In this document: positions 26,505 through 34,657 of the stretch, one piece after another
Position numbering within the stretch: the stretch's first letter is position 1
Layout of the letters: each line of letters starts with the position of its first letter
Assembly: GCA_902791885.1 (NCBI GenBank)
Contig: CADAXO010000054.1
Location: 1 to 36,065 of the forward strand
Length of the DNA stretch: 36,065 nucleotides
Reading direction: 5' to 3'
From: Oscillospiraceae bacterium
GTDB taxonomy: Bacteria > Bacillota_A > Clostridia > Saccharofermentanales > Saccharofermentanaceae
Translations under genes and position numbers: made by a program
The notes under the pieces: generated by a model
The model's database searches: none
What the model was told of the DNA's origin: nothing
Seen by the model: only the letters and a program-made list of their open reading frames with translations

Positions 26505-27700
26505 ATAGTGATAACCTCAAGACCTTCTTCGACGCCCATCTTTACCATAGCTTCAATGTCGAGATTCTTCTCTGCTTCCTCTATATCTGAATGCTTAGGA
26601 TGCGTCTTGGGATGCTTTGCTACGAATATGGTGCAGCAATCCTCATAAGGAAGGATCGAAGTCTCGAAAGCTCCGATATTTCTTGACATTTCAATAGTAG
26701 CTTCCTTATCCATACCGATAAGAGGTCTTAATATAGGCATATCAACAACTTCGTTGGTAATAGCTATGGCTTCAAGAGTCTGGCTTGCAACCTGACCCAG
26801 GCTCTCGCCCGTGATGAGACACTTGCAGTCATTCTTCTTTGCTATCTTTTCAGCGATCTGAAGCATTACACGGCGCATTACGATAGTAAGCATATCGTGT
26901 GGAGAGTTCTTAACCATATCGAGCTGGATCTTTGTAAAATCAACGATATAAAGATTCATTCTTCCTGAGAATCTGGAGACGATCTTCGCAAGGTCAATAA
27001 CCTTCTGTTTAGCCTGCTCCGATGTATAAGGATATGAATGGAAATATACGGCATCGATAGGCATACCGCGGCTTGCCATCATATAACCTGCAACAGGGGA
27101 ATCTATACCTCCGGAAAGAAGAAGCATTCCCTTATGTGCCGTGCCTACAGGAAGGCCTCTGTGGCCCTGGATCCTGCCTGCATAGACGTAGTTATATTCT
27201 CTTACTTCGACATTAAGTATAAAGTCAGGCTCATGTACATCAACAGAAAGCTCCGGGAAGTGCTCAAGGATGTATGCTCCCACTTCCTCACAGATCATAG
27301 GTGAGTTCAAAGGGAACTTCTTGTTGCCTCTTTTACACTCTACCTTGAACGTTTTGTGCTTAGGGTTAACCTCAAGATGATGTCTTACATAAGCTTCCGC
27401 ATTAGCGTCGATATCGTTAATGTCACCTTCAAACTTTCTTGCAAGGCTGACCGAGACAATACCGAACACCTGCGATACGGCGATCATGAGTTCCTTCGCG
27501 GAATCTTCATCGGCGAAATAAGGGTTATCCTCTTCCTTTGCCTCGATCCATATCCTGCTTTGCTTCTGGAATATCAAGAGCTTGCCGTAGATCCTTAAAC
27601 GGTATCTTAAGTTGCTCATAAGCTGGGACTCGAATCGTCCCCTGTTTAAACCCTTGAGAGTTACCTCTCCCATTCTGGCCAATATAACGTTGGTTGCCAT
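26501..27700 (-). CDS. thiI: tRNA 4-thiouridine sulfurtransferase ThiI
   Basis: ThiI adenylates U8 of tRNA and adds sulfur to make 4-thiouridine. In some species it also supplies sulfur for thiamine. The 399-residue protein has a ferredoxin-like plus THUMP domain (about 1-170: RMGEVTLKGLNRGRFE, FKVECKRGNKKFP) and a PP-loop domain with LLLSGGIDSPVAGY (196-203) and ITGESLGQVASQT. The C-terminal Cys pair is YEDCCTIFV. No rhodanese domain is present, as is usual in Bacillota, so a dedicated cysteine desulfurase must supply sulfur. The gene directly upstream is such a desulfurase, but it is broken here. The ATG overlaps that gene's stop (TAATG). Confidence 0.95.
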   Translation of the reverse strand: MATNVILARMGEVTLKGLNRGRFESQLMSNLRYRLRIYGKLLIFQKQSRIWIEAKEEDNPYFADEDSAKELMIAVSQVFGIVSVSLARKFEGDINDIDANAEAYVRHHLEVNPKHKTFKVECKRGNKKFPLNSPMICEEVGAYILEHFPELSVDVHEPDFILNVEVREYNYVYAGRIQGHRGLPVGTAHKGMLLLSGGIDSPVAGYMMASRGMPIDAVYFHSYPYTSEQAKQKVIDLAKIVSRFSGRMNLYIVDFTKIQLDMVKNSPHDMLTIVMRRVMLQIAEKIAKKNDCKCLITGESLGQVASQTLEAIAITNEVVDMPILRPLIGMDKEATIEMSRNIGAFETSILPYEDCCTIFVAKHPKTHPKHSDIEEAEKNLDIEAMVKMGVEEGLEVITI

Positions 27701-28240
27701 TATCTTACGTTTACCTCATATAATTCATAAATCTCGTCTATTGCTTTAACAAAGCTTTTCGCCTCGTCTAAGGTATTATATCGCGAAAAGGACAGTCTAA
27801 CACTGTTGCTCGATATACTCCTGTCTATTACCCATGGCTTCAAGTACATAGGATGTTTTCTTGGACTTTGAAGAGCAGGCAGACACCGTGGAGATAAAGA
27901 TATCATAAATCTCCAGGCAGTGGAGCATCGTCTCGGACTGGAAGTTTCTGAAAGCCACGTTAAGCACGAAAGGAAGTCCGTCAGAAGGAGAATTGATCAC
28001 GGCTCCTCTCTTGGTAAGTTCCTCCCTTAAATACGCGTTTATCGAGGATACTTCCGTGTAAGCAGCGGAACGTGCTGCCTCAGCCGCCTTCATGGCAACA
28101 GCCATTGAAGAAGCAAGCGGCAGGCTCTGTGTACCTGATCTCATATTGTTCTGCTGTCCGCCCCCGAGGATATACGGGGATACTTTAATGCCGTTCTTAA
28201 CATAAAGAAGGCCTACACCCTTTATTCCGTGGATCTTAAA
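27700..28240 (-). pseudogene. Cysteine desulfurase, C-terminal fragment with a further frameshift
   Basis: Coding sense resumes at KIHGIKGVGLLYVKNG near 28237 and runs through GGGQQNNMRSGT to the active-site cysteine loop STVSACSSKSKK and SYVLEAMG. Near 27827-27831 the frame then runs to a false stop (27797). The true sequence, IDRSISSNSVRLSFSRYNT to the end NVR at 27700, continues after what looks like one extra A (GGTA-ATAGAC). The fragment is thus separated from the N-terminal part by one deletion and carries a second single-base lesion. The final stop shares a base with the thiI start. Confidence 0.85.
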
Positions 28241-28766
28241 GATATAATGCAGTATCCGGGGCTTTCTCCTTCCTGATCTTAACGATCTCCTCCAAAGGAA
28301 GTATAGATCCGCTCTCGTTATTAACATGCGTAAAACACATAAGTGCGACACTGTCATCAAGAGATGCCTTAAGCTCTTCAAGATCGGGCTTACCGTCCTT
28401 TCCGACGTTTAAGTAAATGACCTTATAACCCTGTTTCTCAAGTTCTGATAAAGTCTCAAGAGTACACTTATGCTCGGTCCTTGTTGATATGACGGTCTTA
28501 CCCTTACGGGGATTTGCCTTAAGATATCCGAAGATCGCAGTATTGGCACTTTCAGTGCCGCATGAAGTGAATATCAGTTCCCTGGGATCACAAGAAAGGA
28601 CTGATGCACAATCCTTCAAAGCCTGATCATAAGCGGAAGAAGCCTTAATACCAAGCTTATGCAAAGATCCCGGGTTTCCCCACATATCACCTGTAATATC
28701 CTCGTTGATTACGCGGACTACTTCATCGCAGGGTTTGGTTGTCGCACTGTTATCAAAATAGATCAT
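28236..28766 (-). pseudogene. Cysteine desulfurase (NifS/IscS-like), N-terminal fragment
   Basis: This encodes the first ~174 residues of a fold-type I PLP enzyme that removes sulfur from cysteine as a persulfide: MIYFDNSATTKP, GNPGSLHKLGI, FTSCGTESANTAIFG, TRTEHKCTLET and THVNNESGSILPLEEI. After APDTAL homologues read HVD-x-x-Q and on to SxHKIHG. Here some 28 residues, including the Asp and Gln that contact PLP and the His before the PLP lysine, are missing, and the frame changes. The lysine itself survives at the start of the C-terminal fragment. The position upstream of thiI identifies it as ThiI's sulfur donor. The ATG at 28766 has AAGGA upstream. Confidence 0.87.
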
Positions 28767-28779
28767 AATTCCTTCTTAG

Positions 28780-28813
28780 AAAAACTGCCGACCGGAATAA
28801 ATCCGACCGGCAG
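28780..28813 (-). terminator. Intrinsic terminator after rpsB-tsf
   Basis: CTGCCGxxCGGA, loop ATAAA, TCCGxxCGGCAG form a GC-rich stem with one 2-base internal mismatch; on the minus strand it is followed by TTTTT. It lies 37 bases past the tsf stop and just before the desulfurase start. Confidence 0.85.
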
Positions 28814-28849
28814 ATTATTAACTTAAGAGTAAAGAGTCAGATCTCTTTA

Positions 28850-29686
28850 TCAGAGACCGGCCTGCTTTCTTACTTCCTCAGCGAAGTCCTCTTCCTTCTT
28901 CTCGATACCGTCGCCAAGACCGTAACGTGTGAATCTTGCAACAGAGATCTCAGCGCCCATAGCCTTAGACTCAGCCTCGAGGTACTGAGCGATAGTCTTA
29001 TCCTCGTCCTTTACATACTCCTGATCAAGCAATACGTTGAGCTTGTAGAAGTTCTTGATCTGGCCGGGAACGATTCTTGTCTCGATGATCTGAGCAGGCA
29101 TCTGCATACCGATGTTCTTAGCCAATGTCTTGAAAGCGTCAGTAGCGATAACAGCATCGTCGCTTACGGAGAACTCAACGAGAACGCCGACCTTACCGCC
29201 CATGTGGATGTAGGATGTAACAGCACCGCTGCCGTTTACTTCATAAAGAGCGAATCTTCTTACGGAAGTATTCTCACCAATAACAGCGATAGCTTCCTTT
29301 GTAGCAAGCTCAAGAGTCTTGGAAGAATCATTGTACATTGCAGAAGCCTTGAGAGCGTCGATGTCAGCAGGCTTAACTGTCATGATCTGTGTCTTAACAT
29401 CCTCAACGAATGCCTTGAACTTATCTGTAGCAGCTGCGAAGTCTGTCTCGATGTTAACCTCAACGATAGCACCTGTCTTCTGGTCATCGGAGATAACGGA
29501 TGCAACTACACCCTCAGCAGCAACTCTGCTTGCCTTCTTCTCAGCCTTAGCCATACCCTTCTCACGGAGCCAGTCCTTAGCCTTCTCGATATCGCCTTCA
29601 GCCTCGATAAGAGCCTTCTTGCAGTCCATGATACCGCAGCTTGTGAGATCACGAAGTTCTTTTACCTGTTTTGATGATATTTCCAT
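28850..29686 (-). CDS. tsf: Translation elongation factor Ts
   Basis: EF-Ts exchanges GDP for GTP on EF-Tu. The 278-residue product has the N-terminal UBA-like domain LRDLTSCGIMDCKKALIEAEGD with KAKDWLREKG, the ETDFAA segment that contacts EF-Tu, and a C-terminal RFTRYGLGDGIEKKEEDFAEEV. The ATG at 29686 is preceded by AGGAGG at 8 bases; an upstream in-frame extension of 43 residues is not homologous sense and lies across the rpsB end. It forms the standard rpsB-tsf operon, 34 bases after rpsB, ending at the terminator at 28780-28813. Confidence 0.96.
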   Translation of the reverse strand: MEISSKQVKELRDLTSCGIMDCKKALIEAEGDIEKAKDWLREKGMAKAEKKASRVAAEGVVASVISDDQKTGAIVEVNIETDFAAATDKFKAFVEDVKTQIMTVKPADIDALKASAMYNDSSKTLELATKEAIAVIGENTSVRRFALYEVNGSGAVTSYIHMGGKVGVLVEFSVSDDAVIATDAFKTLAKNIGMQMPAQIIETRIVPGQIKNFYKLNVLLDQEYVKDEDKTIAQYLEAESKAMGAEISVARFTRYGLGDGIEKKEEDFAEEVRKQAGL

Positions 29687-29720
29687 GTGTATTTCCTCCT
29701 TAAGATTGATATGACGAAGA

Positions 29721-30491
29721 TTAAGCTTCCTCGGAAGCTGCGATCTCCTCGATAGACTCAGCCTCAGCCTGAGCGGGCTCCTCGAGCTCGTCAACAGATG
29801 CTGCGAAGTCCTCACCCTGGTGAGCCTCGATAACAGCGTCAGCCATCTTACCTGCGATGAGCTTTACTGCACGGATAGCGTCATCATTACCGGGGATAAC
29901 ATAATCGATCTCATCAGGATCGCAGTTTGTATCAACGATAGCAACGATCGGAATACCGAGTCTTCTTGCCTCAGATACAGCGAGGTGCTCCTTCTTTGTA
30001 TCAACGATGAAGAGAGCAGCAGGAAGGTGATCCATTCCTACGATACCGCCGAGGTTAAGGTCAAGCTTAGCCATCTCGAGCTTGAGCTTAGCAACTTCCT
30101 TCTTAGGGAGAAGGTCAAAGTGACCGTTCTGCTCCATCTCACGGAGCTCAAGAAGTCTTGCAACTCTTGTCTTGATTGTCTTGAAGTTTGTGAGAGTACC
30201 GCCGAGCCATCTGTTGTTTACATAGAACTGACCGCATCTTTCAGCCTCTTCCTTGATGGAATCCTGAGCCTGCTTCTTTGTACCTACGAAGAGGATATCG
30301 CCCTTCTCAGCGAGTTCCTTCATAGCGTCATAAGCCTCGTCAATCTTCTTGACAGTCTTCTGAAGGTCGATGATGTGGATGGTGTTTCTCTCTGTGAAGA
30401 TGTACTCCTTCATCTTAGGGTTCCATCTTCTTGTCTGGTGACCGAAATGCACGCCTGCTTCAAGCAGCTGCTTCATTAAAATAACTGGCAT
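29721..30491 (-). CDS. rpsB: Ribosomal protein S2
   Basis: S2 is a late-assembling 30S subunit protein. The 256-residue product begins [27 protein letters not shown] and contains [31 protein letters not shown] and [26 protein letters not shown], all hallmark S2 motifs. A Glu/Ala-rich acidic tail (about 228-256) follows the core. The ATG at 30491 is preferred: AGGAGG lies about 9 bases upstream, whereas the 40-residue extension to 30611 is translated leader. The leader has a promoter and a structured RNA element that could allow autogenous control. Confidence 0.97.
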   Translation of the reverse strand: MPVILMKQLLEAGVHFGHQTRRWNPKMKEYIFTERNTIHIIDLQKTVKKIDEAYDAMKELAEKGDILFVGTKKQAQDSIKEEAERCGQFYVNNRWLGGTLTNFKTIKTRVARLLELREMEQNGHFDLLPKKEVAKLKLEMAKLDLNLGGIVGMDHLPAALFIVDTKKEHLAVSEARRLGIPIVAIVDTNCDPDEIDYVIPGNDDAIRAVKLIAGKMADAVIEAHQGEDFAASVDELEEPAQAEAESIEEIAASEEA

Positions 30492-30517
30492 AAAAATAAT
30501 CCTCCTTGTTTTTCTTC

Positions 30518-30564
30518 CGTAAGACCTTACTTTCCCTGAAAGCACAAAGATTTTTCGTCTTACG
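30518..30564 (-). ncRNA. Structured rpsB leader (candidate autoregulatory element)
   Basis: In the predicted ~85-base leader, CGTAAGAC and GTCTTACG (30557-30564 and 30518-30525) can close an 8-bp stem. Inside it CTTTC-3 bases-GAAAG makes a second hairpin (30530-30542). Pairing is read by eye. S2 leaders elsewhere bind S2 or S1 to limit translation; whether this one does is unknown. Confidence 0.5.
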
Positions 30565-30582
30565 TGTTTTTTATGCCCGTGT

Positions 30583-30611
30583 ATATTAACAAATAGATTG
30601 GAAACAGGCAA
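30583..30611 (-). promoter_or_regulatory. Promoter of rpsB-tsf
   Basis: Minus strand TTGCCT (30606-30611), 17 bases, TAATAT (30583-30588). Predicted start near 30576, followed by the structured leader. Confidence 0.7.
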
Positions 30612-30626
30612 GTTTTATTTTATTAT
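30598..30626 (+). promoter_or_regulatory. Promoter of the pepV-like gene
   Basis: Plus strand TTGGAA (30598-30603), 17 bases, TATTAT (30621-30626). Its spacer contains the -35 box of the divergent rpsB promoter. Confidence 0.65.
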
Positions 30627-30651
30627 CTCCTGTGGAAAGGTTGGATAATCT

Positions 30652-31938
30652 ATGGAACTAACTACTTATCAGAAAGATTTTTTGGAGAAACTCATCAGCA
30701 TTAAATCCACCGGCGGAGTACCGGCTGAAGGTGCCCCCTACGGCGAAAAGCCCCGTGAAGCTTTAGATTTCTTCCTAAGCGAGGCCTCTAAAGCAGGCAT
30801 GCGGACAGGTGTTACCGGTGACAGAGCAGGCTGGGTGGAATTCGGCGAAGGCGAGCGTCTCATAGGGATCGTATGTCACCTGGATGTTGTTCCCGCAGGC
30901 GAAGGTTGGAATTCAGACCCGTTTACACTTACTTTTGCGGATTCCGATAACGGTCAGATGATGGCAGCAAGAGGAATCATTGACGATAAAGGTCCTGCGG
31001 CAGCGTCATTCTTTGCAATGAAAGAACTGCTCGACGAAGGCAAAGAACCTTCAAACTACAGAGTACGTCTTATTCTCGGCACCGACGAAGAGCGTTCATG
31101 TTCCTGTGTCGAATACTATGCAGAGCATGAAGAGATACCTGAATTCTCCATAACTCCCGACGGAATGTTCCCGGTTGTCTACTGTGAGAAGGGTATCCTC
31201 CACATCATGTTATTCGGCGGCAACGAGAACAATCTTAAAGCTGACTGCGGCACGGCAGTCAATATGGTCCCTGCGAATGCCAAGTGTACGATAGGTGACG
31301 ATGAGATCCTGGTAACCGGCAAACCTGCTCACGCATCAAGGCCCGAACAGGGCATAAATGCGATCAGCCTTCTTGCAGAAGCAGTTGAATCCTTCGGATA
31401 TGATCTCAATGATTATCCTGTACTTAAGTTCGTTAAAGACTTCGATCAGGCATTATTCACAGGATGCAGCATAACCGATGAATCAGGCTCCCTCACATCA
31501 AATATCGGAGTATTGAAGGCCGAGGAAAACGAATGCGCTCTTTACCTTGATTTCAGAATACCGATGTCATTCAGTATGGATGAAGTATTTAATAATATTA
31601 AGGCAAAAGCCTCCGAATACGGTCTCGATGCCGAGATCGTCTCTTCAATGGATCCGATCTACAAGGACAGGAACCATCCGTCCGTCAAAAAGCTTACCGA
31701 TATATGGTCACGCCACATGGATAAGTTTACGGATTTTAAAGAAGAATACAGAGAACAGTTTACTGAGGCTATAGCGATCGGCGGCGGCACATATGCGCGT
31801 CATATCCCCAACACTATCGCCTTCGGAACGCAGACTCCCTGGATTGAAGACAGATGCCATCAGGCAAATGAATCCGTAGCAGTAAACGATTTCATCGAGT
31901 GGGTAAATATAATAAAGGAGTATATCGAAACAGCTTAA
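30652..31938 (+). CDS. M20-family dipeptidase (PepV-like)
   Basis: This is a cytosolic zinc metallopeptidase that hydrolyses dipeptides or similar small peptides. The 428-residue product has the M20 ligand set: His76 in CHLDVVPAG, Asp111/112 in GIIDDKGP, Glu146/147 in GTDEERS, then PDGMFPVVYCEKG and the final His in EDRCHQANE. The lid domain lies at about residues 180-310 (TGKPAHASRPEQG). Of the M20 proteins it most resembles PepV/carnosinase-like enzymes. The ATG at 30652 has GGA 6 bases upstream. The stop shares TTAA with the larE stop on the other strand, so the two genes end tail to tail with no room for a terminator. Confidence 0.88.
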   Translation: MELTTYQKDFLEKLISIKSTGGVPAEGAPYGEKPREALDFFLSEASKAGMRTGVTGDRAGWVEFGEGERLIGIVCHLDVVPAGEGWNSDPFTLTFADSDNGQMMAARGIIDDKGPAAASFFAMKELLDEGKEPSNYRVRLILGTDEERSCSCVEYYAEHEEIPEFSITPDGMFPVVYCEKGILHIMLFGGNENNLKADCGTAVNMVPANAKCTIGDDEILVTGKPAHASRPEQGINAISLLAEAVESFGYDLNDYPVLKFVKDFDQALFTGCSITDESGSLTSNIGVLKAEENECALYLDFRIPMSFSMDEVFNNIKAKASEYGLDAEIVSSMDPIYKDRNHPSVKKLTDIWSRHMDKFTDFKEEYREQFTEAIAIGGGTYARHIPNTIAFGTQTPWIEDRCHQANESVAVNDFIEWVNIIKEYIETA

Positions 31939-32738
31939 GAAGGCCGGTTCATATTTCCTGTCCGGTATCCTCTGATATCTACCGACACATAGCGGTATCC
32001 GAGTTCCCGGAAACGGGCATCAATACATAAACGCACATCGTCCCTCATGATATATCCCATATCCTGAGGGATTACTTCTATCCGTGCAAGATCTCCGTGG
32101 GTCCTCACCCGGTATTGCTTTAACCCTAAAGACTTCAGGAAATCCTCTGCCTTTTCGATGCGTAAAAGGCCTTCAGCAGTAATCCTGTCACCTTGAGGGA
32201 TCCTCGTGGCAAGGCAAGCAAACGACGGCTTGTTCCATGTATTAAGGCCCGCCGCCTCCGAAAGCTTACGGATCTCTTCCTTTGTAAGCCCCGCTTCCTT
32301 CAGCGGGCTTCGTATCCCAAGTTCCTTTAAAGCCTTCATACCCGGACGGTAATCAAACTCATCGTCGGCATTAGTGCCTTCTGCTACTGTATCTGCTCCT
32401 ATTTCTTCCGCCTTCTTAAGTATCAGAGAGAACAAGGCCTTCTTACAGATATAGCAGCGTTCCTTGGGGTTATCGCAGAACTCCTCCATAGCAAGAGGAT
32501 CGTAATCCAAGGTAATAAGCTCTATCCCCTGTTCCCTGCAAAAAGACTCCGCCTCACATATCTCGGAATCAGGGATAAGACACGATCTTACCAGAAGAGC
32601 GGTAACGTTTTCGCCCAAAACTTCACGGGCTGTCATAAGAAGATAAGTCGAATCAACACCTGCGGAGAATGCAACAACGATCCTCCCCATAGACTTAAGA
32701 TTATCTTCAAGAAGCTTTTTCTTATCCGATACCGTCAA
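31935..32738 (-). CDS. larE: LarE, sulfur transferase of nickel-pincer nucleotide synthesis
   Basis: LarE converts the two carboxylates made by LarB on the pyridinium ring to thiocarboxylates. The 267-residue protein has the PP-loop SAGVDST (25-31), which adenylates the substrate, and Cys175 in PSFACLATRIP, at the position of the sacrificial Cys176 of Lactiplantibacillus LarE. It also has Cys95-x-x-Cys98 in ERCYICKKA. With Cys175 this makes a three-Cys set of the kind that binds a [4Fe-4S] cluster in TtuA and in cluster-type LarE proteins, so sulfur transfer may be catalytic rather than sacrificial (inference). Translation starts at TTG 32738, overlapping larC by 17 bases; the exact start is uncertain. 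Confidence 0.9.
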   Translation of the reverse strand: MTVSDKKKLLEDNLKSMGRIVVAFSAGVDSTYLLMTAREVLGENVTALLVRSCLIPDSEICEAESFCREQGIELITLDYDPLAMEEFCDNPKERCYICKKALFSLILKKAEEIGADTVAEGTNADDEFDYRPGMKALKELGIRSPLKEAGLTKEEIRKLSEAAGLNTWNKPSFACLATRIPQGDRITAEGLLRIEKAEDFLKSLGLKQYRVRTHGDLARIEVIPQDMGYIMRDDVRLCIDARFRELGYRYVSVDIRGYRTGNMNRPS

Positions 32739-33909
32739 GATTCTTTCTTACCTCGTCTATACCGAGTCCGTTCTCCTTTGCTATGCGGGAGACATCGTCA
32801 TATTCGTACTTAACACGCTTAACGCCGTATCCCGAAGACACCTTGCGTCTCACCTTGCCGTAAGCTGTATCCACAGTCTCGATGCGTCTGTCGAGAACAT
32901 AACGTTCCGTCTTAACTTCGCGTATTCCGAGCGTAGTTGTGTACTTAAACAAAGTATTAACCATCTTCTCCTTGGAAGTTTCCTTACATATAACGCGGAT
33001 AAGCGTACCGGGACGCGACTTCTTCATACCTATCGGTACGGTAAACACCTCATTTGCCCCCTCATCGAAAAGCTGATTCACGGCAAAAGAGATCTCCTCG
33101 GCAGTCATATCATCGACATTACAGGAAAGCTCAGTTATCCCCTCTGTCTTATCTTCGGTATCACCAAGAAGAGCACGCACCGTATTCGCGGCAGCAAAGT
33201 CCTTCTTTCCCATCCCGTAACCTATGGAATTAACTTTCATCAAAGGCATCTCACCGAAGCGGTCTGCATAATACTTAAGAAGCGCGGCTCCCGTGGGAGT
33301 ACAAAGCTCACCTTCGATCTTTCCGCCATAAACCGGTATACCTTTAAGTATATAAGCTGTAGCAGGAGCGGGTACGGGAAGTATGCCGTGTGCACACTTA
33401 ACCTTCCCGAATCCCACATGGACCGGAGATACTATAACTTCATCGGGTTCGATCTCATTCATAAGAAGACATACGGCTGTGATGTCAGCAACAGCATCCA
33501 TAGTACCGACCTCATGGAAATGGATCTCACTTACGGGCACACCGTGCACGTGGCTCTCGGCTTCCGCAATGATCTTATAAACCGCAAGGATATCAAGCTT
33601 AACCATAGTAGGCAGATCAAAAGAATGCACCATATGCTCTATTTCATGCATACCGCTGTGATGGTGGTGGTGATGATGTCCTTCTTCATGAATATGCTCA
33701 TCCTCTTCTTCACCGTCTACAGTTACTGTAATATGAGTTCCCGTAATCCCGCACTTAACGGACTTTTCTTTAACATACTTTATCTTCGGTATATTAAGAG
33801 AATTCAATCTGTCAACAAACGCATCAGGATCAGGAAGAAGTTCAATTAAAGCCGCAGTAAGCATGTCACCTGCTGCACCCATTCCGCAATCAAGATATAA
33901 CGTCTTCAT
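32722..33909 (-). CDS. larC: LarC, nickel-insertion protein of nickel-pincer nucleotide synthesis
   Basis: LarC is the CTP-dependent cyclometallase that inserts nickel into the dithio-pyridinium nucleotide. The 395-residue product shows LYLDCGMGAAGDMLTAAL at the start, the HFHEVGTMDAVADI metal region, ELCTPTGAALLKYY and LSCNVDDMTAEEI, and a complete C-terminal domain (GYGVKRVKYEYDDV). A loop with seven consecutive His (78-84) flanked by Glu/His probably binds or stores nickel. The gene is one continuous frame; in L. plantarum the two halves are joined by programmed frameshifting, which is not needed here. The ATG at 33909 has GGAGG 6 bases upstream and overlaps larB by 20 bases. Confidence 0.94.
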   Translation of the reverse strand: MKTLYLDCGMGAAGDMLTAALIELLPDPDAFVDRLNSLNIPKIKYVKEKSVKCGITGTHITVTVDGEEEDEHIHEEGHHHHHHHSGMHEIEHMVHSFDLPTMVKLDILAVYKIIAEAESHVHGVPVSEIHFHEVGTMDAVADITAVCLLMNEIEPDEVIVSPVHVGFGKVKCAHGILPVPAPATAYILKGIPVYGGKIEGELCTPTGAALLKYYADRFGEMPLMKVNSIGYGMGKKDFAAANTVRALLGDTEDKTEGITELSCNVDDMTAEEISFAVNQLFDEGANEVFTVPIGMKKSRPGTLIRVICKETSKEKMVNTLFKYTTTLGIREVKTERYVLDRRIETVDTAYGKVRRKVSSGYGVKRVKYEYDDVSRIAKENGLGIDEVRKNLDGIG

Positions 33910-34657
33910 TTCTGACCTCCATATGGTTGATCATACTTGCAAGATATCCCGCGCCGAAGCCGTTATCGATATTTACCACCGATACGCCGCTCGCACAGGA
34001 ATTAAGCATCGAAAGCAATGCCGACAGACCTTCAAACGAAGCTCCGTAACCGACACTCGTCGGAACCGCGATAACCGGGCAATCAGCAAGGCCTCCGACT
34101 ACACTTGCCAGTGCACCTTCCATACCCGCTATTGCTATGATCACACTCGCACTCATTATGTCTTCTTTATGTGACAGGAGTCTGTGAAGCCCCGCGACTC
34201 CGACATCATAAAGTCTTCTTACCTTATTGCCGTGAAGTTCGGCTGTTAAAGCAGCCTCTTCGGCTACCGGAATATCGGATGTTCCGCCCGTTGCGACAAC
34301 TATCGTTCCGATTCCGTCAGGCTCGGGGATCTGACCTTTATACGCAGTCTTTGATACCGGATCGTATGTAAGTTCATGCTTAACGGGAATATGGTCATAG
34401 GATTCCTTTGAAAGACGCGTAATAAGTATCCTTTCCTCAGTATCCGACATTTTCTCAAGAATAGCATTGATCTGTCCGGGGGTCTTACCCGCTCCGTATA
34501 TAACCTCGGGAGCCCCCTGTCTTATCTTCCTGTGAAGATCGACCTTGGCGAACCCTAAGTCCTCAAAGGGTTGGACCTTCAACTTTAAAAGCGCATCATC
34601 AACAGATAATGCGCCGTTTTTTACATCTTCCAATATCTTCCTGGTATCGGTATTCAT
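33890..34657 (-). CDS. larB: LarB, carboxylase/hydrolase of nickel-pincer nucleotide synthesis
   Basis: LarB carboxylates nicotinic acid adenine dinucleotide at C5 and cleaves it to the dicarboxylated mononucleotide, the first step of the pathway. The 255-residue protein resembles PurE in its C-terminal half: VVATGGTSDIPVAEEA, YDVGVAGLHRLL, IAIAGMEGALASVVGGL and VPTSVGYGASFEG. The N-terminal half has RQGAPEVIYGAGKTPGQI. Length is normal. The ATG overlaps the preceding membrane-protein gene (ATGA at 34654-34657). With larC and larE downstream it makes a complete cofactor route; the client enzyme LarA is not in the window. Confidence 0.94.
   Translation of the reverse strand: MNTDTRKILEDVKNGALSVDDALLKLKVQPFEDLGFAKVDLHRKIRQGAPEVIYGAGKTPGQINAILEKMSDTEERILITRLSKESYDHIPVKHELTYDPVSKTAYKGQIPEPDGIGTIVVATGGTSDIPVAEEAALTAELHGNKVRRLYDVGVAGLHRLLSHKEDIMSASVIIAIAGMEGALASVVGGLADCPVIAVPTSVGYGASFEGLSALLSMLNSCASGVSVVNIDNGFGAGYLASMINHMEVRNEDVIS

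Noticed and set aside
29687..29815. N-terminal 43-residue extension of EF-Ts
   Set aside because: It is the rpsB end and ribosome binding site read in another frame; a strong SD sits before the ATG at 29686.
33663..33683. Short CAC/ATG-like repeats as a microsatellite
   Set aside because: They encode the conserved-position His-rich loop of LarC and are explained as coding sequence.
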